Positions 8,619 to 17,198 of a stretch of 64,000 nt of DNA are shown here, in pieces (the first letter of the stretch is position 1; every line of letters starts with the position of its first letter). The notes below the pieces were generated by a model. That model saw only the letters and a list, made by a program, of their open reading frames with translations, searched no databases and was not told the DNA's origin. The DNA is taken from contig DASXJR010000104.1 of the NCBI GenBank assembly GCA_036497285.1, positions 44,961 to 108,960 of the forward strand, given 5' to 3'. The translations under genes were made by a program, and so were the position numbers. The DNA is from RYN-133 sp036497285. GTDB lineage: Bacteria > Actinomycetota > Actinomycetes > Mycobacteriales > Jatrophihabitantaceae.

Positions 8619-8864
8619 GTCGATTCCCTCCAGGGTGGACGTCCGGCCGACGGCGCTGCGGACCGCCAGCCGCAGCGATACGCAACCGGCCAACACGTGA
8701 CCGGTGTAGCGCGCCTGCTCGATGCGCGACATCCCGTAGAGATCGGCGATGAACTCCTCCTCGTACCGTGCCCGGGCAGACCTGGGCAGCACCGGGACCG
8801 AGGCTGCGATCAGGGCACGAGCCCACCAGGTCGGGGGCCGCTGCCAGGTCGCCGCCGTGGGCAT
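8424..8864 (-). CDS. Two-domain cassette protein: helical domain plus zinc ribbon (copy 1)
   Basis: This 146-residue protein follows the PadR gene with stop and start two bases apart. Residues 1-82 form a helical domain (WARALIAASVPVLPRSARAR, then YEEEFIADLYGMSRIEQARY) of a type seen next to PadR regulators in actinomycetes. Residues 83-146 start at an in-frame Met (MTPRQCRPLRCRLNLHHDWH) and carry a Cys/His cluster ending in CRRCG. GGAGGG lies seven bases before that internal ATG, so a short form could also be made. The function is unknown; it is probably the partner or target of the PadR regulator. Copy 2 is at 32303-32761. Confidence 0.6.
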   Translation of the reverse strand: MPTAATWQRPPTWWARALIAASVPVLPRSARARYEEEFIADLYGMSRIEQARYTGHVLAGCVSLRLAVRSAVGRTSTLEGIDMTPRQCRPLRCRLNLHHDWHDESTDNGTRFQRCRRCGKDATGPVTTGDDNVEAIARHGFVVGGG

Positions 8865-8865
8865 T

Positions 8866-9189
8866 TCATGCCCCCTGACCCAGTGCCGGCGACGGCATGC
8901 CCTGCGGCCGCCGGGCGCGGACGCGCGCGAGTGCCGCCCGGGCGTCCTCGGCACCTTCGCCGGTGAGCCGGTAATACCGGCGGGCGGGCCGGCCCTCGGT
9001 GCTCGGGTCGATGTCCTCCCAGCGGGATTCGAGCCAGCCGTGCCCTTCCAACCGGGCCAGCAGCGGATGCACGGTGCCACTGGCCAAGCCGGCCGCACCG
9101 CCGATCTCCAGTCCGTACAGCTCGCGGTCCGGGTCCTCGAGGAGCACCTGGAGCACCAGTTGCAGCGGGATCGTCATCCGCATCGCCAT
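8866..9189 (-). CDS. PadR-family transcriptional regulator (copy 1)
   Basis: A 107-residue PadR winged-helix protein: MRMTIPLQLVLQVLLEDPDR, then ELYGLEIGGAAGLASGTVHP (recognition helix), LLARLEGHGWLESRWEDIDP and the wing segment GRPARRYYRLTGEGAEDARA. It has only a short C-terminal dimerisation tail. It probably represses its own cassette, since an inverted repeat (9197-9219) fills the spacer of its predicted promoter. The ATG at 9189 lies six bases after the -10 box, so the transcript is probably leaderless. Copy 2 at 32763-33075 is frameshifted. Confidence 0.9.
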   Translation of the reverse strand: MAMRMTIPLQLVLQVLLEDPDRELYGLEIGGAAGLASGTVHPLLARLEGHGWLESRWEDIDPSTEGRPARRYYRLTGEGAEDARAALARVRARRPQGMPSPALGQGA

Positions 9190-9195
9190 GCTCGT

Positions 9196-9224
9196 AACCT
9201 ACTAAGGGGCTAGGTAGGTCACAA
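9196..9224 (-). promoter_or_regulatory. Predicted promoter and PadR operator, copy 1
   Basis: On the minus strand a -35 TTGTGA (9224-9219) and a -10 TAGGTT (9201-9196) are 17 bases apart. The inverted repeat ACCTAC-N11-GTAGGT (9197-9219) covers the spacer and both box edges. Copy 2 has ATCTAC-N11-GTAGAT in the same place: the two changed positions pair with each other, so the dyad symmetry is kept. This is good evidence for a protein-binding operator. Confidence 0.65.
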
Positions 9225-9250
9225 GGTAGTCGCATGTATTCGTCGTGTTC

Positions 9251-9440
9251 CTACGGGTTGCCCGGAAGTTGGTCGCGCTGCCACGTCGCCCTCGCCTTCT
9301 GGCGCGGCTTCGCGTGCGGCTTTGATCGCGTAGGCGGCCGCGCCGAGTTCGTGCGCGGCGACATGTGCGATTGCCTGACGTGGTCGAGGGTCCTCCGGTC
9401 GGCACCCCTTCCATACGGCAAAAGGGTCACTACTGATGAC
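9251..9440 (-). pseudogene. Decayed putative immunity-protein gene
   Basis: A minus-strand frame reads PEDPRPRQAI directly joined to AHVAAHELGAAAYAIKAARE, two segments that lie apart in the actinobacterial 'putative immunity protein' family. The continuation WQRDQLPGNP and stop (TAG, 9253-9251) sits in another reading frame. So the gene has an internal deletion and a frameshift. The last bases of this remnant are also present next to cassette copy 2 (near 33130). Confidence 0.45.
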
Positions 9441-9540
9441 GCGCCCGGTGTGACACGGCGTCGAGGTCCATGTATCAGGCATTGCTCGGAGACGTCCTAG
9501 TCAACGAACAGATGAACGCCTGTCGTATAAGGGGATTGAG

Positions 9541-9750
9541 ATGTACCAGTTCACGCCGGCACGTGCCGACCAGCACCGCGCCGACCTGATGACCGCTGCC
9601 CACCACGCTCGCGATCAGCGGGCCGCTCGAACTAGGCGTCGCCACCGACCGTGGCTGCGGGTGTGGCGTCGGTCGTGGGTGACCACGGTCGCGGACACCG
9701 CGCCTGCTGGGACGGTGGCCCGAAAGAAGCTGAGCTCGCGGGTCGTTTAA
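9541..9750 (+). CDS. Small basic protein of unknown function (69 aa)
   Basis: The frame starts at ATG 9541 with AGGGG eight bases upstream. It encodes MYQFTPARADQHRADLMTAA, then HHARDQRAARTRRRHRP and a Trp/Arg-rich tail. Short proteins with this opening (MYQF..., a helix, then a run of Arg) are common in actinomycetes and have no known role. No neighbour on the same strand is close. Confidence 0.5.
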   Translation: MYQFTPARADQHRADLMTAAHHARDQRAARTRRRHRPWLRVWRRSWVTTVADTAPAGTVARKKLSSRVV

Positions 9751-9809
9751 GGAGAATGTGTGGCTCCCGCTTCGACGGTCCAACGGTTGGACGGAGTTGC
9801 CGGCCTCGG

Positions 9810-11075
9810 TCACGGCGGACACTCTTCGATTTGCCCGGCCCTGACGGCGCGGGCTGGAAGTGTCCGCGCGAGCCAGGGGAGCGTGCTCAAGGCGAACGTC
9901 GCGCTGACAGCGACGACGAGCCACGGCAACCACGTCGCCACGGCGAACAGCGCAACGACCAGGGGAGCGAGCAGGCCCGCGGTGGTGAAGGCGTATTGAA
10001 AGGTTGCCAAGTACCGTCCACGCGATTGTGGCGGGGCGGCCGCTTCGGCGATCGCGTTCACGCGGGACTCAGCGAACAGTGACCCGGCGATGAGAAACGG
10101 AGTCGAGCCGAGCAGCCACGCTGCGGCCCACTCGCCAGGCACGACGTCGGCGGTCGCGGCCAGTAGGCACCAGAGGAGGTAGAACGCGGCGCCGGTACCC
10201 AGAGCTGTGGTGCGCGACCTGCCGGCCGTCGCACGGACGACCCGACTGGTCAGCGTGCTGGTTGCTGCGGTCAGCATGGCGAGGCATACACCCGGCACCC
10301 ATCCGGGAGTGTGCAGGACGGTCAGCGCGTACACCGGCAGCCCGACGAGGAAGACGTCGGTGACGAGGGCGAGCAGGGCGACAGTCCCGATCAGCCCCAG
10401 GAACGGTCGGTCACTAATGACACGCCCTGGTCGTTGCGCCCCGTCCGATCCGAAGTCATGACGCGTGTGCAGGCGCGCACCCTTTCCCGGGTGGACGAGA
10501 AGGGCAAGCAGACCCGCCGCGGCCACGAACGAGAGCGCGTCGACGCCCACCGCGATCCGCAGACCAGTCGTGGTCGTCAGAGTCAGCAGCAGTCCGGCAA
10601 TCAGGCTGCCCGCGCCGAAGGCACCAGCGCGGGCCATGCCGACCACCGCGAAGGCGTGGTCCTTGGGACCCGCACCGACCACCGAAGAGATCAACGCGAA
10701 CAACGCGCTGTAGAAGGTCTGCGTGCCGGCGGCAACCAGCGCGGCGGCCAGCACGGTGAGCACAATGGCGTGCGCGAGCAGGTAGCACAGCATCCCTGCC
10801 GCCTGGACCAGCATCGAGACGACGACAACCGCCAGTGGCCCGACGCGATCAACCACCCGGCTCACCAACGCAGGGGCAAGCAGACCGACAAACGTGCCAA
10901 CGGTCAGCAGCGTTCCGGCCGTGCCGACTGACAGGCCGACACCTCGCACGATGAATACGACGGTGAGTGGCAGGAACATGCCTGATCCGAGGTTGTCCAC
11001 CACCAGTCCGGCAATCAGACCGCCGCGGTGGCTTCGCCGGGTATTCGCCCCGGACGCAGCCAACCCAACACTCAT
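9810..11075 (-). CDS. MFS transporter
   Basis: This 421-residue protein has about twelve hydrophobic segments in two halves, a SRVVDRVGPL loop between helices 2 and 3 (the MFS A-motif region) and a polar central loop (LVHPGKGARLHTRHDFGSDG). It resembles drug or metabolite exporters of the major facilitator superfamily; the substrate is unknown. The ATG at 11075 begins MSVGLAASGANTRRSHRGG, just before helix 1. A GTG nine codons upstream is an alternative. It is monocistronic. Confidence 0.85.
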   Translation of the reverse strand: MSVGLAASGANTRRSHRGGLIAGLVVDNLGSGMFLPLTVVFIVRGVGLSVGTAGTLLTVGTFVGLLAPALVSRVVDRVGPLAVVVVSMLVQAAGMLCYLLAHAIVLTVLAAALVAAGTQTFYSALFALISSVVGAGPKDHAFAVVGMARAGAFGAGSLIAGLLLTLTTTTGLRIAVGVDALSFVAAAGLLALLVHPGKGARLHTRHDFGSDGAQRPGRVISDRPFLGLIGTVALLALVTDVFLVGLPVYALTVLHTPGWVPGVCLAMLTAATSTLTSRVVRATAGRSRTTALGTGAAFYLLWCLLAATADVVPGEWAAAWLLGSTPFLIAGSLFAESRVNAIAEAAAPPQSRGRYLATFQYAFTTAGLLAPLVVALFAVATWLPWLVVAVSATFALSTLPWLARTLPARAVRAGQIEECPP

Positions 11076-11315
11076 CGAGGCGACTCTAGCGACAAGATCG
11101 TCCACACCTCGAACAACGCCCTGAGAGGGAGGGCAAGGACATGAACACAACACGTAGCCCACGGCGACGGCTCGCCGATCGCGAGCTGAAGCAAGCTGGG
11201 CAGCCGCAGTCGAGATGGGCCTTGTTGCTGTGTAACCACGACTGCGGTCCCGATCCCGGCCGAGGGCGGCGACGACCAGCAACCGCAGCCTCCACCGGCG
11301 CCGGAATCTGCCCTC

Positions 11316-11696
11316 CTACGCCAATTCAGCCATTTGCTGGACCGACCGTGACAGGAGGCAGAACTCGTTGCCCTCCGGATCGGCCAGCACCACCCAGCTC
11401 GCGTCGGCCGGCTGTCCGACGTCCACCGGCCGCGCTCCTAACGTGATCAGCCGGTCGAGCTCATCAGCCGTTGACAGTCCGTCAGCGCGCAGATCGAAGT
11501 GCAGCCGGTTCTGTACTGTCTTCGCATCGGGTACGACGAAGATGTCGATCGTCGGCCACGATCCCTCGGCGTCGCCGATTGTGATGCCGTCGGGCTCTCG
11601 CTCGAGCACGCTCCAGCCGAGTACTGCACACCAGAAGTCGGCTACCACCTCGGGGTCGACGGCATTGATCACGATGGCGGCGAGTCGGCTCGGCAT
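11316..11696 (-). CDS. VOC/glyoxalase-like protein
   Basis: A 126-residue single VOC domain: LAAIVINAVDPEVVADFWCA, then VLGWSVLEREPDG, LHFDLRADGLSTADELDRLI and the closing strand SWVVLADPEGNEFCLLS. This is the 'glyoxalase-like' subgroup common in actinomycetes. It starts 4 bases after the stop of the CPBP gene on the same strand and is probably cotranscribed. The substrate is unknown. Confidence 0.9.
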   Translation of the reverse strand: MPSRLAAIVINAVDPEVVADFWCAVLGWSVLEREPDGITIGDAEGSWPTIDIFVVPDAKTVQNRLHFDLRADGLSTADELDRLITLGARPVDVGQPADASWVVLADPEGNEFCLLSRSVQQMAELA

Positions 11697-11700
11697 TCGG

Positions 11701-12579
11701 TCATTGTCTCTTTCGCCCGACACCGACTCGGAGCGATGTGATGACGACGACCGCAACGCCAACCGCAGCAACGGCGTGCAGAACGGCGTCGAACTGTCGC
11801 GCCGAACCGGGAGATGTCTGCGCTGCCACGGCGAGGAAGTCGTAGCACCAATGGCCGATCACCAACGGCCACACCGAGCCGGCCCAGCGGTAGACCAGAT
11901 ACGCACCCGGAACCCAGATCAGCACGAACACGCTGCCCCACAGGTAGTACAGGTGCACGAGCAGCCGCAACACGACCATTGCGGCAATCGCCGTCGGCAC
12001 CGCCCACCGGCCATCGCGGCCGCGGGCGGCGAACGCGTGCTCGATCACGGCAGCGGCCAGTGCGACCAGCGTGATCTCTTCGGTGAAGCCGGCGGCGGTT
12101 GCCGCCGCGCCGGTTACGAGGAACGAGCCGACGCCGCTGCCCACCTGCGTGTACGCGGCGTGCGCAAGATGCCAGGTGGAGACGACGGAACCACCGACCC
12201 AGCTGCTCGCCGCCGCGACCGCCACGTACACCGCTGAAGCCCCGAGAAGCCCGCCCGCAATCGGACGCGTCGGTTTCCGACTCAAACGCATGCGGTCTGT
12301 CACGAGCGGTGCATGCCGCGGAAGCCGGCGCAGCACGACGATCACCACGACGCTTACGGTGAACACGTCCCACTCGAGCGCCGCGACGCGATCGGTCCAG
12401 GCGACCGGGACGGGCGGGGGAGTGAGACCCATGAGGGCCCGGATAGACGTGACGACACCCGGCCCGAACACCGACAAGTACACGCCGACGAGGGTCGCTG
12501 CGCCGACGACCAGCTGGCGGCGAGCATTGCAGGCCGAGGGGACGGACGCTTGCAGCGCCTCGCTCGGCCGGGACGGCAC
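11701..12579 (-). CDS. CPBP-family intramembrane glutamic endopeptidase
   Basis: This 292-residue membrane protein has about seven hydrophobic helices and the three CPBP/Rce1 motifs: Glu167-Glu168 in GFTEEITLVAL, Arg205 and His209 in LRLLVHLYY, and His243 in IGHWCYDF. The family includes CAAX prenyl protease Rce1 and bacterial bacteriocin-immunity proteases. All motif residues are intact, so it is probably active in the membrane. Its substrate cannot be read from context. Confidence 0.85.
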   Translation of the reverse strand: MPSRPSEALQASVPSACNARRQLVVGAATLVGVYLSVFGPGVVTSIRALMGLTPPPVPVAWTDRVAALEWDVFTVSVVVIVVLRRLPRHAPLVTDRMRLSRKPTRPIAGGLLGASAVYVAVAAASSWVGGSVVSTWHLAHAAYTQVGSGVGSFLVTGAAATAAGFTEEITLVALAAAVIEHAFAARGRDGRWAVPTAIAAMVVLRLLVHLYYLWGSVFVLIWVPGAYLVYRWAGSVWPLVIGHWCYDFLAVAAQTSPGSARQFDAVLHAVAAVGVAVVVITSLRVGVGRKRQ

Positions 12580-12615
12580 GCGCTCAGCTTGTCACGCGGC
12601 GCAACGCGTCGTCCC

Positions 12616-13635
12616 CTACTCGCCGACCGGACGTGCGGGGACCGGTGTGCTCTCGGGTTCAGCCGCAAGTTGCCGGAGCGCGTGCAGCTGTGCGGGCGTA
12701 CCGAGAGCAATGAAGATCGTGCGCGCTTGGATCACTGCCTGATCCGACGGGTTCGGTTCGAACGCCGCAGAGGCGGTGCGGCGCAGGGCGAGCAAGACCA
12801 CGCCCGTCCGCTTCGGCAATGCACTTTCTCCAACAGTGCGATCACACAACACCGAGGTCGCACCCACCTCGATCTGCTCGATCCGGAAGTCGAGCGACTC
12901 GTCGTGCATCACCACGTCGAGGAACTCGGCGACGTCCGGTTGCAGCGCGAACGCGGCCATGCGACGGCCACCGATCAATTGCGGATTGACAACGCGGTCG
13001 GCGCCGGCTCGAAGCAGCTTCGCGGTGGACTCCTCGGAGCGGGCCCGGGCAATGATCGTGATATCCGGCCGCAATGCGCGTGTCGACAGCGTGACGTACA
13101 CGTTGTCCGCGTCGGTGTCGATCGCGGCGACCAATGCTCTGGCCCGGTGGACGCCCGCTGAGATCAGGACTTCGTCGTCGCTGATGTCGCCGAGCACGTG
13201 CGGGAAGCCGACCCCCTCGAGGCGCGAGGGGTCGCGGTCCACGACGACCGCGTGCTGATCCGTCGAGACGAGATGTGTGGCGACGGCGCGGCCGACCCGA
13301 CCCCACCCGCAGATGATCACGTGGTCGTGCATGCGTGCGATCGCCCGGTCCATACGTCGAGCCTCCATGTGTTGTTGCAGGTGCCCTTCGACGATTGCCT
13401 CGAGGAGCTGTGTCAACGCGTACAACGCCGTGCCGACACCGGCCAGGATGATGGCGATCGTGAACACCTTGCCGCTGGACGACAACGGTCTGACCTCGCG
13501 GAACCCGACCGTGGTCACAGTGGTCACCGTCTGATAGATCGCGTCCAACAGGCCGAAGCCGAGCAGCACGTAGCCCACCGTCCCGATCAACAGAACGATG
13601 AGCAGCGCTCCCAGCGCAGTCCAGATCCGTCGCAC
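12616..13635 (-). CDS. Potassium channel with RCK/TrkA-N domain
   Basis: This 339-residue protein has two membrane helices around a pore loop with selectivity filter TTVGF (residues 41-45, IYQTVTTVTTVGFREV). A Rossmann RCK domain follows (VIICGWGRVGRAVATHL near 106-122, with Asp in VVVDRDPSRLEG), then a TrkA-C-like C-terminus (from about 230). It resembles bacterial ligand-gated two-helix potassium channels of the MthK type. The length is normal. It is separated from the CPBP gene by 36 bases and could be cotranscribed. Confidence 0.9.
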   Translation of the reverse strand: MRRIWTALGALLIVLLIGTVGYVLLGFGLLDAIYQTVTTVTTVGFREVRPLSSSGKVFTIAIILAGVGTALYALTQLLEAIVEGHLQQHMEARRMDRAIARMHDHVIICGWGRVGRAVATHLVSTDQHAVVVDRDPSRLEGVGFPHVLGDISDDEVLISAGVHRARALVAAIDTDADNVYVTLSTRALRPDITIIARARSEESTAKLLRAGADRVVNPQLIGGRRMAAFALQPDVAEFLDVVMHDESLDFRIEQIEVGATSVLCDRTVGESALPKRTGVVLLALRRTASAAFEPNPSDQAVIQARTIFIALGTPAQLHALRQLAAEPESTPVPARPVGE

Positions 13636-13735
13636 GGCTGCCTCCTCGGCGCGCCGTCCCAGCGCACGTCAATCATCCGACCGAACCGTCGAACGCGGTG
13701 CGGGCCTTTGGTCCTCCGCCAGGCCGTCGAGATCG

Positions 13736-14002
13736 TCAGGCGCGGATTGCAATGCCGTGGTCGATGTCGTCGGTGAGGATCTCGAACAGCGCGCGGTTGT
13801 GCGTGCGCAGCACCTCGGACTGTCCACTGCGCCGGTCGCGCACGGTGAGCTCTGCGGCTGTGTGCTCGCGACCCCAATTGTGGTTCTGGCTGCCGATCCA
13901 CCTGCGCGTGTCGATGGTGCGCCCACCGACGGTGTACGCGCCGGCGAACCGAGCAAGCGGCAGCGGCACCAAGCTGGGACGAGCGTAGAGCGTGTCGACG
14001 TC
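13736..14002 (-). pseudogene. CrtC-like lipocalin-fold protein remnant
   Basis: The frame holds VDTLYARPSLVPLPLARFAG, then WIGSQNHNWGREHT, the hallmark of CrtC/DUF2804-like proteins, followed at once by ALFEILTDDIDHGIAIRA and stop, which looks like the C-terminus. A usual protein has a long N-terminal half and an aromatic-rich segment between these motifs. Both are missing, and a stop precedes the frame near 14003. It is most likely a deletion remnant. Confidence 0.45.
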
Positions 14003-14005
14003 CGA

Positions 14006-14593
14006 CTATTGAGCCACTGCGCGACCGACCACCATCGCCTCGAGAACCGCGCCGGAGAACGTCGCTGCGATCTCCGGATCGAGCTGTATCCCCACACCGT
14101 CCAACACGCGGGTGAAGAACGATCGCGCGGCGACGGCGAACACCAGATCGGCGATGTCCGCATCGGCAAGCCCGACGGCGCGCAACCGGTCGATATCAGC
14201 ACGCTCGATCAGCATGGCGTTGGTCGCGAGCTTGGTCCCGAAGTCATAGACCGCACGATCCTGCTCCGAAAGTGCCGACCCACTCGGGTCGAGCGCGATC
14301 GAACGCATTGTCTCTTCGTCGCCGCACACGTCACGCAGGAACGTCGAGTGCGCCGCGGTGCAGTACGTCGAGTGCAGGGCGCGCGAGGCCGCAATCGTGA
14401 CGATCTCGAAGCGGCGCCGGTCCATACTCTCGCGCACGGTCACGTTGAGCGCGTTCCACGCCTGCGCGACGTCCGGACGGTGTGAGAAGGCGAGCGCGAA
14501 ATTCGGCAGGAAACCCCATTGCTGCCTTGTGTGCTCGTAGTACTCCGCCAACGGGCCGGTCGCGTCCGGCTCGGCTATTTCGGCAATTAACAT
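14006..14593 (-). CDS. Carboxymuconolactone decarboxylase-like (AhpD-fold) protein
   Basis: A 195-residue AhpD-like all-helical protein: WGFLPNFALAFSHRPDVAQA, then FEIVTIAASRALHSTYCTAA with a C-T-A-A-H motif in place of the usual CxxC, and SEQDRAVYDFGTKLATNAML. This belongs to the 'peroxidase-related enzyme' branch; a thiol or peroxide role is usual but not certain without a CxxC. The ATG at 14593 directly follows the TAG of the GYD gene, so the two are coupled. Confidence 0.85.
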   Translation of the reverse strand: MLIAEIAEPDATGPLAEYYEHTRQQWGFLPNFALAFSHRPDVAQAWNALNVTVRESMDRRRFEIVTIAASRALHSTYCTAAHSTFLRDVCGDEETMRSIALDPSGSALSEQDRAVYDFGTKLATNAMLIERADIDRLRAVGLADADIADLVFAVAARSFFTRVLDGVGIQLDPEIAATFSGAVLEAMVVGRAVAQ

Positions 14594-14920
14594 CTACCGG
14601 CCGGGCGGGGTGTACGCCAGGCCGGCGGCCGTCCCGACCGCGTCGTTGAGCTCGCTCGCGTCCATCAGTTCGTGCGTCTCGAGATGGCCGAGGGCTCCGG
14701 TGCTGCTCACCGCCAGACTGAACGCCGCCGCGGCCTTGCTGTCCGGCGCCTCGAAGATCACCATCCCGTCCCAGGCACCGAACATGACGTAATAAGACAG
14801 CATCCTTCCGCCGATGCTCTCGCACAGCTTCGAGACGACGACAGCCCGATCACTCGGGTGGTCCATCATCGCTTTGACTGTTTCGCCCTTGAATGTGAAG
14901 AAGACGGCAAACTTTGCCAT
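14594..14920 (-). CDS. GYD-domain protein
   Basis: This 108-residue ferredoxin-fold protein has the GYD pattern: MAKFAVFFTFKGETVKAMMD, then SIGGRMLSYYVMFGAWDGMV and IFEAPDSKAAAAFSLAVSST. AGGGGGTGAG lies before the ATG at 14920, which fixes the start. It is the first gene of a two-gene unit with the AhpD-like protein and is divergent from the dehydrogenase at 15005. The function of GYD proteins is not known. Confidence 0.9.
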   Translation of the reverse strand: MAKFAVFFTFKGETVKAMMDHPSDRAVVVSKLCESIGGRMLSYYVMFGAWDGMVIFEAPDSKAAAAFSLAVSSTGALGHLETHELMDASELNDAVGTAAGLAYTPPGR

Positions 14921-15004
14921 CGCACTCACCCCCTCGCTGGCGAGGGTCCCTCCGCGCACGCAACTCGTCAACGTCCGACTGGATGACTCGGTAGGGTCCA
15001 CAAG

Positions 15005-16174
15005 ATGAAGGCCGTCACGTGTACGAAGGCCGACCTCGCGGTCACCGACCTGCCCACGCCGCAGCCGGCCCGCGGACAGCTGCTGATCAAGGTGCTGCGC
15101 TGCGGCATCTGCGGCTCGGACCTGCATGCCCGGCACAATTGCGACGAGCTCGCCGACATCACCGCCGAGGTCGGCTACGACGGCATCTTCCGCTCCGACC
15201 AGTCGGTCGTACTCGGTCACGAGTTCTGCGGCGAGGTGCTCGATCACGGCCCGCGGACGAGCAATCCGTTCGGGTCAGGCACCCGGGTCGTGTCGTTCCC
15301 GCTGCTGCGCGCCGACGGAGCGGTGCACCCGACCGGGCTGTCGATCTCGGCACCGGGCGGGTACGCCGAGCAGATGCTCGTCGAGCAGTCACTCACCTTC
15401 GCCGTCCCGAACGGCCTGTCGAGCGAGGTAGCGGCGCTGACCGAGCCGATGGCAGTCGGGCTGCACGCGGTGAGACGCAGCGACATCAAGAAGAACCAAG
15501 TGGCGGTGGTGATCGGGTGTGGCCCGATCGGTCTCGCCGTCATCGGGATGTTGAAAGCCAAAGGCATCCGGACGGTCGTCGCCAGCGACTACTCGGCAGC
15601 GCGCCGCACCCTCGCCACCCAGGTGGGCGCCGACATCGTCGTCAACCCCGCCCGCCAGTCCCCGTTCGAGACGGCCGACGCGTACGGACACCTCACCCAC
15701 GCGCCAGACGTGTTCGAGCTGGCGGTGGGTGCGATGGAGAAGCTGCGCCGGATCCCGTTCCTGCCGTGGCATCGCATCTGGCAGGTCGCCGACAGCGCCG
15801 GCCTGGTGACACCGAAACATCCGGTGATCTTCGAATGCGTCGGTGTCCCCGGGGTGATCGACCAGCTGATCAGCACGGCGCCGCTCTACTCACGCGTCGT
15901 CGTGGTCGGGGTGTGCATGGAGGCCGATCGCGTCCGTCCGGCCATGGCGATCAACAAGGAGATCGATCTGCGTTTCGTGCTCGGCTACACGCCGCTGGAG
16001 TTCCGCGAGACGCTGCACCTGCTCGCGGAGGGCAAGGTGAACGCGGCGCCGGTGGTGACCCGGACGGTCGGGCTCGGGGGAGTGGACGCCGCCTTCACCG
16101 AACTCGCCACCGCCGAGCACCACGCGAAGATCCTGATCGATCCCGCCAGTTCGGTCAGCTCGCCAGTTCGGTAA
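15005..16174 (+). CDS. Zinc-binding alcohol dehydrogenase-like protein
   Basis: A 389-residue medium-chain dehydrogenase. Catalytic-zinc residues are Cys36 (CGICGSDLHA), His72 and Glu73 (LGHEFCGEV); the nucleotide site is VVIGCGPIGLAVIG. The usual four-Cys structural zinc loop is not seen. The end overlaps the ipdC stop by 20 bases on the opposite strand. Its place at the edge of the ipd block suggests sterol or carbonyl oxidation, but no specific substrate is supported. Confidence 0.85.
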   Translation: MKAVTCTKADLAVTDLPTPQPARGQLLIKVLRCGICGSDLHARHNCDELADITAEVGYDGIFRSDQSVVLGHEFCGEVLDHGPRTSNPFGSGTRVVSFPLLRADGAVHPTGLSISAPGGYAEQMLVEQSLTFAVPNGLSSEVAALTEPMAVGLHAVRRSDIKKNQVAVVIGCGPIGLAVIGMLKAKGIRTVVASDYSAARRTLATQVGADIVVNPARQSPFETADAYGHLTHAPDVFELAVGAMEKLRRIPFLPWHRIWQVADSAGLVTPKHPVIFECVGVPGVIDQLISTAPLYSRVVVVGVCMEADRVRPAMAINKEIDLRFVLGYTPLEFRETLHLLAEGKVNAAPVVTRTVGLGGVDAAFTELATAEHHAKILIDPASSVSSPVR

Positions 16175-17198
16175 TGATCTTCTCCGCCTGTGTGACGATC
16201 GCGGTCACGAGGTCGGCGCACGACGGCAGGTCGTCGAGCATCCCGACCACCTGACCGCTCGCAAGCACGCCCGCCCGTGCGTTGCCGTCGACGAGACCGG
16301 CGCGAAGCAGCATCGGCGTGTTCGCCGCCATGATCAGCTGTGTCCAGGTCTGGTCCTTATCGTGCTTGGTCGCCAAGCCCTCGCGCACCATGTCGCGCCA
16401 GCGCAACTGTGTCAGCCGCTTGAACCGCCGGGCGTTGCGCACTGCGTGTGCCAGCCCGACGGCCGAATTCGACTTCTCGAGATGGTCGACGAGTGCGGTA
16501 CGAAGCACGCGATGGGGCATGCCGTCGACGCGCCTGGTGACTACCGTCCCGTCCAGGCCGGAGCCTAGATAGACCTGCTTGACGGCGTCGGGCACCGTGC
16601 TCTCCCGGGTGAGCAGGAACCGGGTGCCCATGGCGATTCCCGCTGCGCCGTAGGCCAATGCGGCGGCCAGCCCGCGTCCGTCGAAGAAGCCACCGGCTGC
16701 GACGACCGGGATGTCCACCGCGTCGAGAACGGACGGCAGGAGCAGCGTCGTCGCCACCCCACCGGTGTGCCCGCCGCCCTCACCGCCCTGCACGATCACG
16801 GCGTCGGCACCCCACTCGGCGACTTTGTGCGCGTGCTTCGCTGCGCCGACCGACGGGATGACGACCACACCCGCTGCCTTGAGCCGTGAGATGAATTCCC
16901 GCTTCGGCGCTAGGGCGAACGAAGCCACCTTGACGCCGGCGTCGATGAGCAGATCGACGCGGTCGGAGGCGTCCGCCGCATCGGCACGAAGGTTGACTCC
17001 GAACGGCTTGGACGTGCGCTGCTCGACCTCGTCGATCGCAGCGACCAATTCGTCGAAGGTCATGGTGGCACTGGCGAGAATGCCCAACGCGCCTGCCTCC
17101 GCGGTGGCTGCGACCAGGCGCGGACCTGCGACCCAACCCATGCCGGTCTGGACGATGGGGTGCTCGACCCCGGCGAGTTCGGTCAGCGCCGTCCTCAT
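16155..17198 (-). CDS. ipdC: IpdC, flavin-dependent reductase of HIP catabolism
   Basis: This 347-residue protein is of the nitronate monooxygenase/2-nitropropane dioxygenase TIM-barrel family: PIVQTGMGWVAGPRLVAATA, GADAVIVQGGEGGGHTGGVA (FMN phosphate region) and VVAAGGFFDGRGLAAALAYG. In M. tuberculosis the same neighbour order (echA20-ipdA-ipdB-ipdC) encodes steps removing rings C and D, where IpdC is a reductase acting on the 5-hydroxy-HIP-CoA branch. The length matches Rv3553 (355 aa). The ATG at 17198 overlaps the ipdB stop (ATGA). Confidence 0.9.
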   Translation of the reverse strand: MRTALTELAGVEHPIVQTGMGWVAGPRLVAATAEAGALGILASATMTFDELVAAIDEVEQRTSKPFGVNLRADAADASDRVDLLIDAGVKVASFALAPKREFISRLKAAGVVVIPSVGAAKHAHKVAEWGADAVIVQGGEGGGHTGGVATTLLLPSVLDAVDIPVVAAGGFFDGRGLAAALAYGAAGIAMGTRFLLTRESTVPDAVKQVYLGSGLDGTVVTRRVDGMPHRVLRTALVDHLEKSNSAVGLAHAVRNARRFKRLTQLRWRDMVREGLATKHDKDQTWTQLIMAANTPMLLRAGLVDGNARAGVLASGQVVGMLDDLPSCADLVTAIVTQAEKIITELAS

